From Dichetophora obliterata (Eukaryota > Arthropoda > Insecta > Diptera > Sciomyzidae), in NCBI GenBank assembly GCA_963920525.1, contig OY986436.1:6188501-6252500 (forward strand): 64,000 nt of DNA. The letters are read 5' to 3'. Positions 9,919-22,801 of the stretch are shown here, piece by piece (position 1 is the stretch's first letter; each line of letters begins with the position of its first letter). Below the pieces are notes generated by a model. That model did not search any database. It was not told the DNA's origin and saw only the letters and a list, made by a program, of their open reading frames with translations. A program made the position numbers and the translations under genes.

Positions 9919-11672
9919 CCCACGAGTATAGATATGTTACTCAGGATGAGCACGCCAGGTTGAGTTAAACTGAATTACTAATGTATAAGGTGAGTAAAAA
10001 AGTACTTCGTTAAAACTTGAAATATATCCATTGAACGAAACAAAAATACAAATCATTTGTTTGCTTTTAAAACTTAGGTTCATGAGTGAAACCCAACAAG
10101 TATAATAAGGAGAAAAATTTCCTTCATGATGATGTAATGCTACCACCTCGCAGATTTTTCTATGATTTTTGGGAATTTTTTGAATAAAAATAGAACATAA
10201 AAATTTAGTAAAATATTGAGTTTGATCTTCAAAAACACCATTAAATAACTCATCTACAGAAAAAAATTTACACGGACTAACTAACCTGTGTAATTGTCTG
10301 TAGAAAGAAAAATAAATTAAAAACCTTGACTTTTTTAAAAAAGTTATGGGTCAAAAATTGTTTAAGCTGTTTTCATGCAATTTTTAGCTCATTTTTGATG
10401 CTTTAAATGAAAACTGGGTGGCTTTTTTCCACTAATGATACCAATATTTTGATGCAGATCTTATTTTGTAAACCCAATTTTATTAGAAAATTCTGGTGGA
10501 GCGAAAAAAGTCCACCTTTACGTTTTTCATATATATTGTGGGTGCTCTAATGGGAGGATTAAAAACAAGCCGGATAACGCCCATTTTTAGCACACTAAAA
10601 GAATATGATATAAATATACATGTGCCAAGTTTTATTTAATTTAATAGAGTCGTTTAGAAGATACATATTTGTTTCCGTTGCTCCATAAAAAAAAACACTG
10701 TGCCCATGTCTTAGTGTCTATTTTAAAGCAAATTTGTAAAAACTTGAGAAATAACTTACGTTAGTTTATCTCATCTAGGATTCACACATGTGCACTATTT
10801 ATTTATTCGTTTCGAACAGAGCCAAAAAATAATATTTTAGATATTCACAATGATTTTAAGAAATTAGTGTAATAAAACAATATATTTACTGAAAATATTA
10901 AAAATATTTTTTTTCTATACATTATATTTAAATACATAACTCTTTTTAACATCATTACATAAAATATATGGTATTAAATTTCATCAAATTAAAATGACAC
11001 AATTCAAAAAATTTTGCGAAAACACTAATTTTTATGAAAATTTTTATGGGAGGTAGATTAAAAAGAAAACAGATCACATCCATTTCTTAGAAAAATTATG
11101 TTGCCAAATGAATAACGTGTGCTGAACTTCATTAAATTATAAAGAGCCATATCAAAGAAATTTTGCAGAATTCGTTATTTTTATGAACATTTGTATGGTA
11201 GGTAGATTAAAAAGAAAGCACGATCATTTTTATTAAAATAAAATGATGTTGGCAAATTCATTATCTCTGCTTAATTTCATTCAATTATATCGAACCATTT
11301 CAAGGAAATCTGGCAAAATTCGTTATTTCTATGAAAATGTGTACGGAAGGTATATTAAACAGAAGGCGGATAGCTTAAAGTTTTATTGAATTTAATTGAG
11401 TCGTTTAGAAGATACCTATGTTTTCCGTTGCTACTTACAAAAAATGTACCTGTGTGCCTGAACGGTATAATTTTTAAGTGTCTATTTTTAGACAAATTTG
11501 TAAAAACTTAACGTAATAGCTTACGTAAGTTTAAAAGGGGTGAAAGAGGTGTAGTAAAAATTAAGTATGCAAATATCTCTTCTAGGATTCACACAACATG
11601 CGTACTCAGTGAAATCCGACTATCCGTCTTCCGATTTAAAGATAGAAAGATGAATTTTATTAATATAATATA
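9919..11672. other. Unidentified repeat-bearing stretch
   Basis: No gene. A block at about 10,560-10,795 is partly repeated at about 11,380-11,600: both contain GAGTCGTTTAGAAGATAC, TTTCCGTTGCT, AAATTTGTAAAAACTT and TCTAGGATTCACACA. Between them lie three ~149-bp degenerate units (listed separately). A related piece appears near 29,200-29,350. This looks like an old dispersed repeat family whose type I cannot name. Confidence 0.5.
10985..11385. repeat. Three degenerate ~149-bp tandem units
   Basis: The motif ATGAAAATTTTTATGGGAGG at 11034 recurs in diverged form at 11183 and 11331, each followed by TAGATTAAAAAGAAA-like sequence and preceded by an AATTCGTTATTT-like segment. Spacing is 148-149 bp. 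No coding potential is apparent. Confidence 0.65.
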
Positions 11673-13050
11673 CTAGCAAATACCCGCTACTTTTCCTGCG
11701 ATAAAAATATTAAATACCATGTAAAAATTTTAAATCTTAAGTTTAAAGTATTTTATTTTATCTTCTTTAAAAAATATTTTTGTTTGTTTAATAATTACAA
11801 AATGGTATAACTATTACATAATTGTTTTATTAAATTTGAATTACCTTCTAACAGTTATTGTTACTGTACCTTCTTCCAATAATAAGTTTTGTAAAATGTC
11901 CATTAGCTTGGCATTAAACTTTTGTTTATATCTCAAAAACCATAGATTTCTCAATACAACGCTTTTTTATGAAAAGTCGTTCATTAATAAATATAACGGT
12001 AAACGAAAGATTTTTTGAAAATATTTTGTACGGATATCCATTATACTAAAAATTTCCGTTATTATGATATCAAGGTTACTGGGATATCTTGAAAAGTACT
12101 GTTTTTGAAAATAACACATTTTCTTTAGAATTAGAATGAGCAAAAACTGAGTGAAATTTCAATTTTTTTTTAATTTGCAAGCCAACATCTCGGCCATTTT
12201 CAAATCGATATTCATCAAATTTCCTTTGTCTTAAAGGTCAATTAAGTGAATTTGGAGAAATGAGTAAAGATTAACCGTTACTTTACCAATTCAATGTTTT
12301 ATATTTTTTTCACAAAACCTTTAAAATATTAAATTTGTGCTCCAAAAACAAGCCAATAGCTATTTTTGTTTCAATTTTTTTTTTCAATTTCCATTTTCCC
12401 CACTCTTTAGTTCATATCATTTATCTGAAAAAAATTACTTAATTTTGACACAAAACTTAATAAACAGTTGTATAAAATATTATTTTTTCAAAATGTTATT
12501 GTATTTTTGCTATGTTGTACAGCTTAAAAAATAATTTTTGTTACTAAAATAATTTCAAACAACAAATCATTTTATACACGTGTATCATCATCAATATCAA
12601 CCAGTAGAAACAAAACAAAGAACCAATTGTTAAACGAAATGAGATACTTTCGCAAAAAAACTAATGTAAGCACTTTTGAATGACTGATTCCAAATGAGTC
12701 ATTTGGCCCAATTTAAACGTAGTATTATACAACCAAAACTGTTTGAAATATTGCATTTGTATTGATTTTTGGGCGGTTAAAGGGCGCGTGGGAACCCATT
12801 TTTAGTACATCTGTCGGAAGTAACCATTCAAATAAAATGACCAACTTTTAGTCTTGTACGACCAAAGGCGTCTAAAATATAGCATTTTTAGGATACTGTA
12901 GACGTGAAAAGAAGAAGTGGCAAAATATTAATAGCCTATCATGATTTCGTTGAAATAAAAAATTGTTTGGTACTTATATCGTCTAAATCGGTTCAGTGGT
13001 TCTTGCGTGATTGTCAAACATCCGTGCAGTCTCACAATGCTTTTGATTGT

Positions 13051-13082
<32 letters not shown>

Positions 13083-13113
13083 TATAGATAGATAGATAGA
13101 TAGATAGTATAGA
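11673..13113 (-). mobile_element. Non-autonomous Helitron
   Basis: On the minus strand the element begins TCTATACTATC at 13113, preceded by A, and ends CGGGTATTTGCTAG at 11673, followed by T. That gives Helitron hallmarks: 5' TC, 3' CTRR and insertion between A and T without target duplication. Behind the 5' end are GATA repeats and then a CACGCAAGAACCACTGAACC segment of the kind found at the start of many insect Helitrons. No Rep/helicase frame exists. The 3' hairpin is short and weak. Confidence 0.7.
13049..13112. repeat. GATA/TATC tetranucleotide microsatellite
   Basis: Two runs of GATA (about seven and five copies) are separated by GTATAGATA. They lie directly inside the 5' terminus of the Helitron, so the array is probably part of the element rather than independent. 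Confidence 0.9.
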
Positions 13114-14097
13114 TAAATAGAATAATACAATCTCAAGTCGGGAAAAGTTAGCTGGCAAGGCTACAAAACATAATTTATGCTTATAACTGAAATATTTGCA
13201 AAGGAAATTGACAGAATGTATGACAGTAAGAATCTCACTGAAAGCAACTCCACAACGTGGCTGCCATGTTCCATTGTGAGAAGCTCTCGCAACAAAGAGA
13301 GGAATCCTTTATTTGCTGTTGTAATGTGCTGCTTGTTGAATGTAAGCATCAAATAAAATACGTGAATTATGTAATAATCAAAGAATAGACTTTTCGAAAA
13401 CTTTAGTAAGTTATGACACTGGGAAATTATAATAGGAATTGAATTTACAAAAAATTATCCAATTGTAATCAAAGAATTAATACCTTTAAAAATTATCACA
13501 AAACAATCAGTTCAGCGGTTACCAATCTTGTCTGGCTTAAAATTTCATGAGTCTCCTTTTATGTAATAGTATAGATATAGATGTTTTATATCCCGATAAT
13601 ATTTTCCCTCAGGAATCTATTTTCGTTTCATATAAAAAACAGAATTTTCATTTTGTTTTATTTAACACGAATAAAAAGTTTTTTAAAGATTTCGAATTTT
13701 TTAAAGTCATGTTAAAATTAAGTAGTTTTGGGTTATACATTGTTCCCTGGGTTATACATTTAGGTTATACAGATTAAAAATTTTACTAATGACTTTCCTA
13801 ACATCACATCTAGCAGTAGTTTCTTAGCAATACACATTAAGTAATGGGCACACACTTTATAATAAGTTTTACATTCTTTCTCAACTTTCCGGCCGGGCAA
13901 AATAATATTTGCTCCAGTAGTTTTCGCTCCACCTTACTGTAAATTCATATGTCAGTCTTGTTCCAGCTTAAAAATATTTGTTTTTTTTTTTACTATTCGT
14001 CTACATTTTTACATGTCTGTATATTAACCTGTATTCTACATTATCCTATCGGTCTATCGGTATGTTTGCTTTTGACAGCCCGTCGTCCTTTACGCAT
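13114..14097. other. Non-coding spacer
   Basis: No recognisable gene, RNA or transposon terminus. Open frames of 63-76 codons lack motifs. Confidence 0.4.
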
Positions 14098-15209
14098 TTA
14101 TTTAATTTTGCAATATAAATCAGAGTACAAAAAAAACATTTCAAGTCTAATACGGCGCTTTTGATTTAGCAAGTGCGTAAATTTAGAAAATGATCGCTCA
14201 ACATCCGACGATGTTACCGGACAGTATTTAAAAAGTGCAAGTTCTTCCGGTGAATATAAATCAAGAAACATATTGCCTGAATCAGTATCTTTATAAAAAA
14301 CTTTATATATATCTAAAATTATGGGATATCCTTTGTTTCTCTGAAGGATATTTTTGTATTTTTGGAAAAACTCTTCGCGATCCAAGGAGGCCAAAGACTT
14401 GCCTGTTTTCTTTACAATGCCAATGCTTTCATTCAACTCAAGTCCTTGGGTTTCAAGTTTTTCAATTGAACGAACGATTGAGGAAAATTGGCATTTAATG
14501 AATGCGAGCTCAGATTTTAAACTGTTGGATTGAATTAGTTCTTTGGCCACGCAGATTGCATCAGAATCTTCGTCACTGAATTTTTTCCGTTGCAGTTTTA
14601 ACTTCCTCAAAACTATTGCAAAAATAAATCGCTGCTTTTAGCCACGTACCCCATCGCGTTATTATAGGATTTGGTGGCAATGGAGTATTTGGGAAAGCAA
14701 GTTTGAATGCATTACGACGCGATGGAGCCTAAAATTACCAAATAAATTAAAAGTAAACAGTAAGAAAGCAATAGTCGGTCTAGCCCTTTCACTTCGTGTG
14801 TAGGTAATAAAAATTTAAATTGGTTCTTATTTTTATATAAACTGATTTAACATTTGATATAAATCTATTGACAGTTGGGAACTGAATACCTATAAACTCG
14901 GCAATTCGATGCAGACCATGTGCAAAACATGTTAAATGAATCATCTTCGGATATAAAACTTGCAACGCAATGTAGAACTCGACTTTTCATGATACTGGGA
15001 AAGTAGTGTTTGCTTTGCAGTACTTGCTTCACGTTCTGAAGCCACGGTCTTATGATTTTAGGAATTCAGGTGTTGCTCGACATTTTTGTCGACACTTGTG
15101 TATTGCAAAACACACAAAACAAAACAGAGTCATCGCTGCGAAAAATGCCCGGATTCTGTCGATTTATACGGGTGATAAATTCTTTATTTGTTTCTTTCAC
15201 TTTCGGCAT
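14098..15209 (-). pseudogene. hAT transposase relic of the CGGBP1-like group
   Basis: hAT transposases cut and paste DNA; this group is related to vertebrate CGG-repeat-binding protein. On the minus strand an ATG at 15207-15209 opens a basic N-terminal segment followed by FCVFCNT, which fits the first cysteine pair of a BED/CGGBP1-type zinc finger. A later stretch contains [17 protein letters not shown] and then TRWGTWLKAAIYF, both typical of hAT proteins of this class. The open part (14098-14610) ends with the hAT dimerisation signature SSDVERSFSKF near its C-terminus. Known relatives are about 600 residues; here only ~1.1 kb remains, with the part between the zinc finger and MIHLTC largely missing, plus stops and frame changes. 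An AT-rich stretch at 14730-14820 could be an intron or insertion. No TIRs were found around it. Confidence 0.7.
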
Positions 15210-18200
15210 ACTTTTTTCGTATTAGAATAGTCGCATGCACTTTTCAATTCGCAAAAATTTTGAACAATTGCTTTTTAGAAAAATTATTTTTTATAAGTTG
15301 TCAAAGAAATAACGGCAGCTAATACTTAAACGATAATAAGGAGGTGTTCGAAAAATTGTGCTTTTGTTGTTTGGATGTGTTTAATTTTGTACAAGAAAAG
15401 GAGTTGCCGCTTTACTAAAAAAAAATATGTAAGACAGAGTTGCCTATTTACAATATTAAAAAAAAATTATTGGTATGGTAAAGTAAAGCGAAAATGTTGA
15501 AAATAAGTACTTATAAGCAACATAAGCCGAAATAAGCACAAACACTCTGAATAAGCAAAATGCTGGGAAAACAAGCAAGAAGCATTTAAATTCGCTCTGG
15601 TCATATAGCATGTAGTCAAAAATATAATTTTTACTTGTTTTTGTTTTACCACAAAAACAACTTTAAGTCAGTTTTTTAATAAAAATTCAATATTTCTTGA
15701 CCTTTTTTGAAAAAATATATGCACAGATGTAACGGTTTTTTAATAAAAATTTTTAATAAAAATTCAAATTTTTTTTATTAATTCCTTTGATTCGACATTT
15801 TAACAAAAAAAAATGTTAATTAAATATATTTAAAACAGCTAATATATTTGCATCGGAATTCAAAATATTTATTTTCAAATCAATTTTTTTCTAAACAATA
15901 CTTAGTGACGAAGTCGTTGTACTAAAAATGTCTACAGTTTACTGAAAGATTCACTTCTACCTTGCGAGGTGGCCACACACATGGCTTTTTTTCTCACAAA
16001 ATGTTTTAAAAAGCTTAGGTTTATACAATTTTTTAGGCGTCAAAAGACACATTAAATTTGAAGTTATTAGAAAACTACAACATAATTAATCATCTAATTA
16101 ATATTTAAAGTGTCATATTTTATATTTTTATTGATCGTCTTTAAACATGCCATTAAAATTTAATATCTTCTCTCAAACTATGTTCTGAATCATAAATTTT
16201 TAAACTTCAAAATACTGTCCGCAGAGGTAATAAATCTTTGCGCGGTCTTCCTGGCAATCGAGAAATTGCCATTAAGAGATTGCTGTCAAGAAATATGAGT
16301 ACACGAATTTTTAGTCTCTATCGCAAACACGACTCGCAAATTGATATCGAAAATATTCCGTTATTTTTCATTATCGCCATATCTTCTTTCCGCAAGCAAA
16401 AATTATAAATTTAGTCATTCCAGTTACGTAACGTTTAACTGGCAGGCTAGACCACCCATTTAACCACCGCAAATCTAAGGGTGTTATTTAAATATTCCCC
16501 ACTCATCCACTTATCTAGCCTCGCCGCTGTTGTATTTGCTCTTTTCATTCGTTTACATTGAAATCCGCAAGAAGTTCTTGAAATTATTTCCGTTTCTACA
16601 GCTGTGTGCAGGCAGTCGCTTCCTGACATTTCGCTTCCCAACACCTTAGCAGCTGGCTGTCTGTCAATAAAAGATACTGCCAAAATTCGCTTTACCTTTT
16701 GGCCGCCGTACACTTTGCGCTATTTGTAAAATACGAAATTCATTGCAGACACGTGACACTCAGCTTAATTTCTTAAAATTCACGCAATTCCGTCCGATTA
16801 CCTGGAGCAGCGACAGCAGCATAATCATGATGCAACGAAGCGGAAGATGTTTTCTTTGCAATATGGCAGCCAATTACACGTTAGTACCTGAACTTCGGCC
16901 AAGTTTTTGTAGCAATAAGCAACGCAGCAAAGAGGTAAATTTAGCTTTAAAGTAAAATTTAAGCTGTGTTTTTTTTTTTTTTTTTTGGAAAAACGTTTAT
17001 ATAAATAAAACAAATTTTTGGCTAGCATTCACTTTCAATACTGGTAAAGTTAAAGTTCGAGTGTGTATTTTTGTGAAATGCCAACGCAGTTAGAATGCGT
17101 GTGAACCTCTGGCAGTTGTGTGAATGTTGGTAGGCATTAAAGCATTCAAGCACACATTCGCATATATGTATTGCACTGCGATATGCCAAAGCTTTGCAGC
17201 CTAGCCAGAAGGCACATTTTTGCGCATTTAACTGCTTGGTACATTTTGCTTATACATATTTGCATATTTCCGTTTTTCTTTTAGCCCTTTTTTAGCACAC
17301 TTCCTTGATGATGGCGGTACAATAAATTTCTGCATTTGTTTGTAACCTCTAAGAATTATTATGCAAAACATGCACGTCGCGAAAAGCATTCGCCCAATCT
17401 AGCAGGATCTGTCAGCATTGGCATAAAAATTTAAAAAAGAAAATAGGTGCCTAGTAACATATTTACTCAGATTCTATTGCAATGTTATTGTCAGAATCAA
17501 CTCCATTGTATTACAAATTGATGCTTTTTTAAAAGTATTTTAATAACGCGTTTAATAGCACCTTATTGTGCATACGAGTATAAAGGAATGCCATTACATT
17601 ATGTGATCAACATTTGTCCTGATTATTTACAAAATAATGCTTTTTCTCATATTTTTCTCATTTGAGCAAAACTTCAAAATAATTTTACATTATTTATGTA
17701 CCCAGCAGTTATTTTGGAGTCAATTTGAAAAACAAACTAGTTCATTTCTTGCTATGGAATAGTACAAACAACTTTCAGCGTTTGGTTTTATTTTGTTTCA
17801 TTATCAAAATTTTTACTGACAAAAATAAATAAAAACTGAACACGTGCTGTGGCACTTTTTTCATTTTCAGACTGTTTGAGGAAAATCAATTTAAAGAATT
17901 CAATAAAAGTAAGTTCTTGCATTATATTGTATTTACAAAAAGTAATTAAATAAAGTAAAAAAAATGCATTATCATTTACGTGATGCACTTTTTTTCGTTA
18001 CACATGGAAGAGATAAAAAATAAACGTCTCTAACGTTTGAATACTTTGAAACCACTTTAAGATTCATTTTAAGACTTTAGAAAAAAGTACCAGTTTGGGC
18101 ATGTTCATATTGGAACAAGTTCAAATATAGGGAAAAAGGAATGCTTTTGGGAACAATTGTCTTTTTCTATGAGATCAACACGTGAAAAGCGTCAGTTTGA

Positions 18201-18950
18201 TCAATGTAAAAGGGTACTAAAATTTAGTACTAAATATTAGTACACCAGTACTAATCCTTTTTGGAACTAGTTCAGAACTATTTAAAAGATAGTCCAATTT
18301 CCTGCAGGGTATATTTAAAAGAATTTTGAAATAAATTGGAAAATAAAGAACGGCACGAGGAAAGGGACAGCGAGTGCACCGGCGCAAGTGATGGACACTA
18401 AACGCCTAAAATTTCCGCGCTTGAGATGTATGAGGAGATAAATGCAAATACACACGAGTAATTTTCGTGAATAGTCCAGTGCAGCAAGAAAAAAAAAGTT
18501 AAGCAAGGAAAAGACCAACTTTGTTTAGCACAGACCAAGCATGAAGTGCCTCAATTCTATCGATTCGCGTAAGATTTTCGTCAAGGAAATGTATGACCGA
18601 ATCAGCATGTTTCGTCAAGGATACAGAAAAATCGTGCATGATTCATTAAAGATTCCTTTAAGACTTGGACTACTGGGTATATTTAATCACAAATACTCTT
18701 TCACGTGCACAAATACTCTTTCATTAATTTGAATTAAATGTCACTCATACGCCATGGTACACTTCCATACCAAATATCATTTATTTGTTGAAGCGAAATT
18801 TTGCTGAAAATAAATTGCACCAGGCAAGTTTTTTTACTTGAGTTTAACGTAAAATACGAAAAACTTGATTCAAGGATATAAAAATATATAAATTTGTATC
18901 TAATAAAACAGAAATCAATGCTGTTAAAAAACAAAAAAATAGTTAAAATA
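15210..18950. other. Non-coding stretch with a diverged dispersed repeat
   Basis: No supported gene. The segment 15,675-15,870 resembles 28,905-29,085: both have AATAAAAATTCAATATTT, a TTGAAAAAA block, and AATTAAATATATTTAAAA followed by TATATTTGCATCG. A 20-bp T run lies at about 16,968. Open frames of 60-88 codons show no domain. Confidence 0.4.
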
Positions 18951-21004
18951 TATATAGGGAAAGTGAGGGTTTAACCGTTTTTAATTGTTCTTGTAGGTTT
19001 TTTGGGGGACTTAGAAGGTGGCTAAGAAGAATCAGTGCGATGCTCCTTAGCACTAAAAATTATTGCCTTTCGCACACAGACCTTACCTTTCGCATACTTA
19101 CCTTTCTTAGGCGTATTTTTCTAAAGGGTTCCACTACAGACGGTTCCGTATTTTGGGACCGGTTTATATAATTTTCAGGTTTTGCTAACTTTATTATTTG
19201 TTAGGTTTTATTTATTTGATCAGGTTTTGTTACTAGGTTTTTTACTAATTTTTTGTTAGAATTTTTGTAGGGTTTTTTTTTAATGTGCTGCATTAATGTG
19301 TTGTGTGAAATTTATTTTAATTGTTATTAGAGTTGCTTATTTCGAAAGCGTAGCATTCAAAATAAGAGGTTATTTAAAGCCTTCTGATGAGACCACTTGG
19401 CTGTGGTTGAAGAACGTTTAAAGGTAGCCTTTATGCCTACACGGCAAGGATTAGGTTTTTAGGTTGGTTTTTTCACTTGATATAGATGGAAGTTTATCTT
19501 TTTATATTTTATTAGTTTATATATTTTCTATTAGTGTTAAGTATAAACAATACCCAAGGTTTTTTAAGATATATATTTTATTTAAACTTTATAATTTTAT
19601 TCAAAAAGAAAGTTCACGCGATGTGAACTCGAAGCCAATTATTCTACCAATGCTTATCTTTTTCTAAATCTATTAGCTTATATCTATTAACGTATTGAAC
19701 GTTATACGAAAAAATTAAATGCAGCGTAACCATGCATTTTGAAATGCATCACTTAGGTGACAACTGATCTGGGTCGGTTCTCAAAAGAGAATTGGATAAC
19801 AAACCGATTGCTTGCTTCATGTACGGGTGTCCAATGCTATCTTAAATGGGTCGTTAGAATGCGACCTGCACTAAACGCTTTAGGCGATAAGTGCAATGTG
19901 AAATAAATGACAATAACGCTAAACATAGCAAGAATAGAGTGTTGTAATCCATTTATTGCTTGGCTCATCGATAGTGTCAAGTATGAGAAAGAATTTAAAT
20001 GAAAGTGGGTTATTAAATATAACCCTGCACTTATTGCTTAAGGCGATAAGTGCAATTGGACATTAATGATTTTAACAAAATGATCAGTGCTGGTTGAGGA
20101 CACTGATTTACATAAGTTACGCTCAATTTTATTTTTCAGGTTTTATATTATTTTTCCGGGTTTGTTAGGTTTTTAAGTTTATATTATGATTAATATGATT
20201 GGTATAGTGATATGTCGGATTTCGGACATGACATTGTATAGCATATTGTATAGTGTTATGTAGGATTGTAGATGTGACATTGTAAAGCATAGTCATATTT
20301 AGGTAGGCATTTCAAGAAAACATGTTTTCTTTAAATTATAATAGGATTTGTAAGTAGAGAACTTTTTTGAAAAATTATTGTAGCACTTTAATTTGAAGAA
20401 AAGTTAATTTTTTTAAATTTAAGTAATATTAGAATCAAACATACGAACGTGTCAGAAAAACCATTATAATTGAATCCCGTCTCTAGCCCCCTAGCTTAGC
20501 GCTTTGGCATTGTGCTGCTTGTTTTTATGTAATTTTTAAAGTGATTTTCTCTGTCTTTTTGACATGTTTTGCAAGCTTAACTTGCAAAATTTTATTAAGT
20601 AGTGGCAGAGTGCTGAAACGCTTTGCCGAACAAAACCATTTATGCATGAATCGACCTTGTCTAATATGTTGTTTGGATGTTATGGCGAATTTTATGGCGA
20701 AAAAACAAAAAAAAGAAAATATTTAATATTATTTTTACAATTTTTCTAAGGATAAACAAATTTTTGGTGCATAAATTGTCCTTTTATGATGTATGGTTTG
20801 GGAGTTATGACGAAAAAACTAAAAAAACAAGAAAAACCACCACAAGTGATATTTAAAACTAAAATCATTGAAAAAAAATATTTTTTCTAAGAATGCAGTC
20901 GTGTGGATATTTTATAAAAAAAACAGATGTTTTTAGCCTGTTCTATAACTCCTAAACTAGAAAAAGTGTTCTATAACTCCTAAACTAGAAGAGATAGAGC
21001 AAAA
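18951..21004. other. Unidentified repeats flanking the LTR element
   Basis: No gene. Repeated words include GGCGATAAGTGCAAT (near 19,882 and 20,042) and the duplicated phrase CTATAACTCCTAAACTAGAA (near 20,943 and 20,972). Phrases such as GTATGGTTTGGGAGTTAT (20,792) recur beyond the LTR element near 26,090, so the retrotransposon landed inside an older local repeat. Confidence 0.45.
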
Positions 21005-21009
21005 CATAT

Positions 21010-21263
21010 TTAGATATCAGGCATTTCAGTTTATTATTTTGGAATTTATGGATAAATTATAAAGAAGAGTTGTTTTCTGTTCAAAAAAAAATATTCATAC
21101 TGAAAAATTATGAACTACAAAATTCAAAATTGAAACTCTAAACAAATTTTATAAATTTTAAATAATGAACATTAAAGTACTTTAAAACAAGTGTATGATA
21201 TAAATAAAAACAGGAAATAACAATTAATGTATTAGAGTTGAGAATATAAATTAAGACACTACA
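21010..21263 (-). repeat. 3' LTR of the gypsy-type element
   Basis: 254-bp copy of the LTR; in element orientation it begins TGTAGTGTCTTAATTTATAT and ends GCCTGATATCTAA. It differs from the 5' copy by about ten substitutions and a two-base length change in an A-rich run. Confidence 0.92.
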
Positions 21264-22801
21264 TCACCCCCTCCTTCACAAAATTGTAGATCACTTAAAT
21301 TGAACGTAACTCGCTTGTGTCTTATATTGGAAGTATATTTATGATTATTCTGTTCTTCCACAAAGGCTGGTTTAAGTCTATCGATTGAAATATTTTTATT
21401 AGTGTTATGAATGTTAATCTTGAAATATTTCGGCATTCTTTCAATTACTTCGTATGGGCCATCATATGGACACTGTAATCCTTTCTTTATGATATCGGAC
21501 CTCACAAAAACATATTTACAATGATTAAGATTTTTTGGTACGAAAATTTTAGTTGAATTTTGATGATGTGAAATACTTGATCGAACTTTACCAAAATAGT
21601 CTTGTATTTTTGAAATGAATTCTGTTGGACTAAAATTTGTAACAGGACTAACAACTAATTGACTTGGAAGTCGTAAATTTTGACCATAGACCATCTCTGC
21701 TGCAGTTGCTTTAATATCTTCTTTAAAAACCGAACGTAAGTCTTAGAGAATGATAGGTAATTCTTGTGACCAGTTTACTGAATTACCATTGGCTAAAATT
21801 TAAGCTTTCAACTGTCTGTGAAAACGCTCAATCATGCTATTAGCCTGAGGGTGGTATGCACAAGTTGTTATCTGATGGCATCCAAGTTATCTTACTAATT
21901 CTTTGAATATCCGCGAAGTAAACTGACATCCTCGGTCACTTGTTAGTTGCGAAGGAACACCGAATCTGCAAACATATTCATTAAAAAATTTCTGGGCTAT
22001 GGTTTTCGCTGTTATATCCTTTAACGGAAAAGCTTCTGGCCATCGAGTGTTCCTATCAATAATAGTCAATATGTAACGGAAATCGTTTGATGGTGGAAGG
22101 GGACCAACAATGTCAATGTGCACATGCTCAAACCTACCTTTTGGAATACTAATTTTTGTGATAGGGGACTTTGTATGCCGTACTATCTTTGCCTTTTGGC
22201 AAGCTATACAAGATTGTGACCAATTATTAATAAATTTGTTCATTGAGGGCCAAAAGCATCTGGTAGTTATCAATCGTCGTGATGCCCGAGTGCCAGGATG
22301 GGAAATATTATGTAAATTTTCAAATGCAAACTTCTGAAGACTTACCGGTATATATGGTCTTAAATTTTTTTGTGATTTATCACACCAAATGCTTATATTC
22401 AAAGATGGTATATCAACTTTTTCCAATTTATAAATACTATCTTTTAGTTTAAGAATACGTCGTAAAAATGGGTCTTTCTGTTGTTCAATGTATAAATTTT
22501 GTAAGTTAAATTCTGTTTTATTTAAAGCAAATAGTTCTGGTGTTCTAGAAAGCGTATCCGCAACAACATTTAATTTTCCAGATATATGTTTTATGTCATG
22601 CGTGAATTGAGAAATGTACTCCAAATGTCTGGTTTGCCGTGGGCTCCGGTCTACTTTTGAATTTAAAACATATGTCAATGGTTTATGATCTGTGTATACT
22701 GTAAAAACTCTTCCTTCAAGAAAATGTTTGAAGTGCCGAATAAATAGCCTAATAAATAGCCAACAGCTCGCAATCAAACGCGCTATATTTAGATTCGGCA
22801 T
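21251..22801 (-). pseudogene. RNase H end and integrase of the gypsy-type pol, stop-interrupted
   Basis: Integrase inserts the cDNA into the genome. The first open part (21887-22801) carries the end of RNase H (GKLNVVADTLSR), the HHCC zinc-binding region (HNISH ... CIAC) and two catalytic aspartates (HIDIVGP and TSDRG). In the same frame, after a stop near 21886, comes the segment with the expected glutamate (ANSMIERFH); it is cut by two further in-frame stops. The final open part (21251-21694) holds the GPY/F-type module (CPYDGPYEVI) and ends EGGGDVVS just inside the LTR. Three nonsense changes in one frame mean no functional integrase. The protein is the natural continuation of the RT frame upstream. 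Confidence 0.88.
21264..21280 (-). promoter_or_regulatory. Polypurine tract (plus-strand primer site)
   Basis: In element orientation GTGAAGGAGGGGGTGA lies directly against the 3' LTR start, the normal place and composition of a PPT. The integrase frame reads through it and ends a few codons into the LTR. Confidence 0.75.

Noticed and set aside
13049..13112. CRISPR-like regular array
   Set aside because: Pure GATA microsatellite without spacers, in eukaryotic DNA.
16447..16713. 88-codon minus frame with many basic residues
   Set aside because: No homology recognised; likely chance opening in a locally GC-richer patch.
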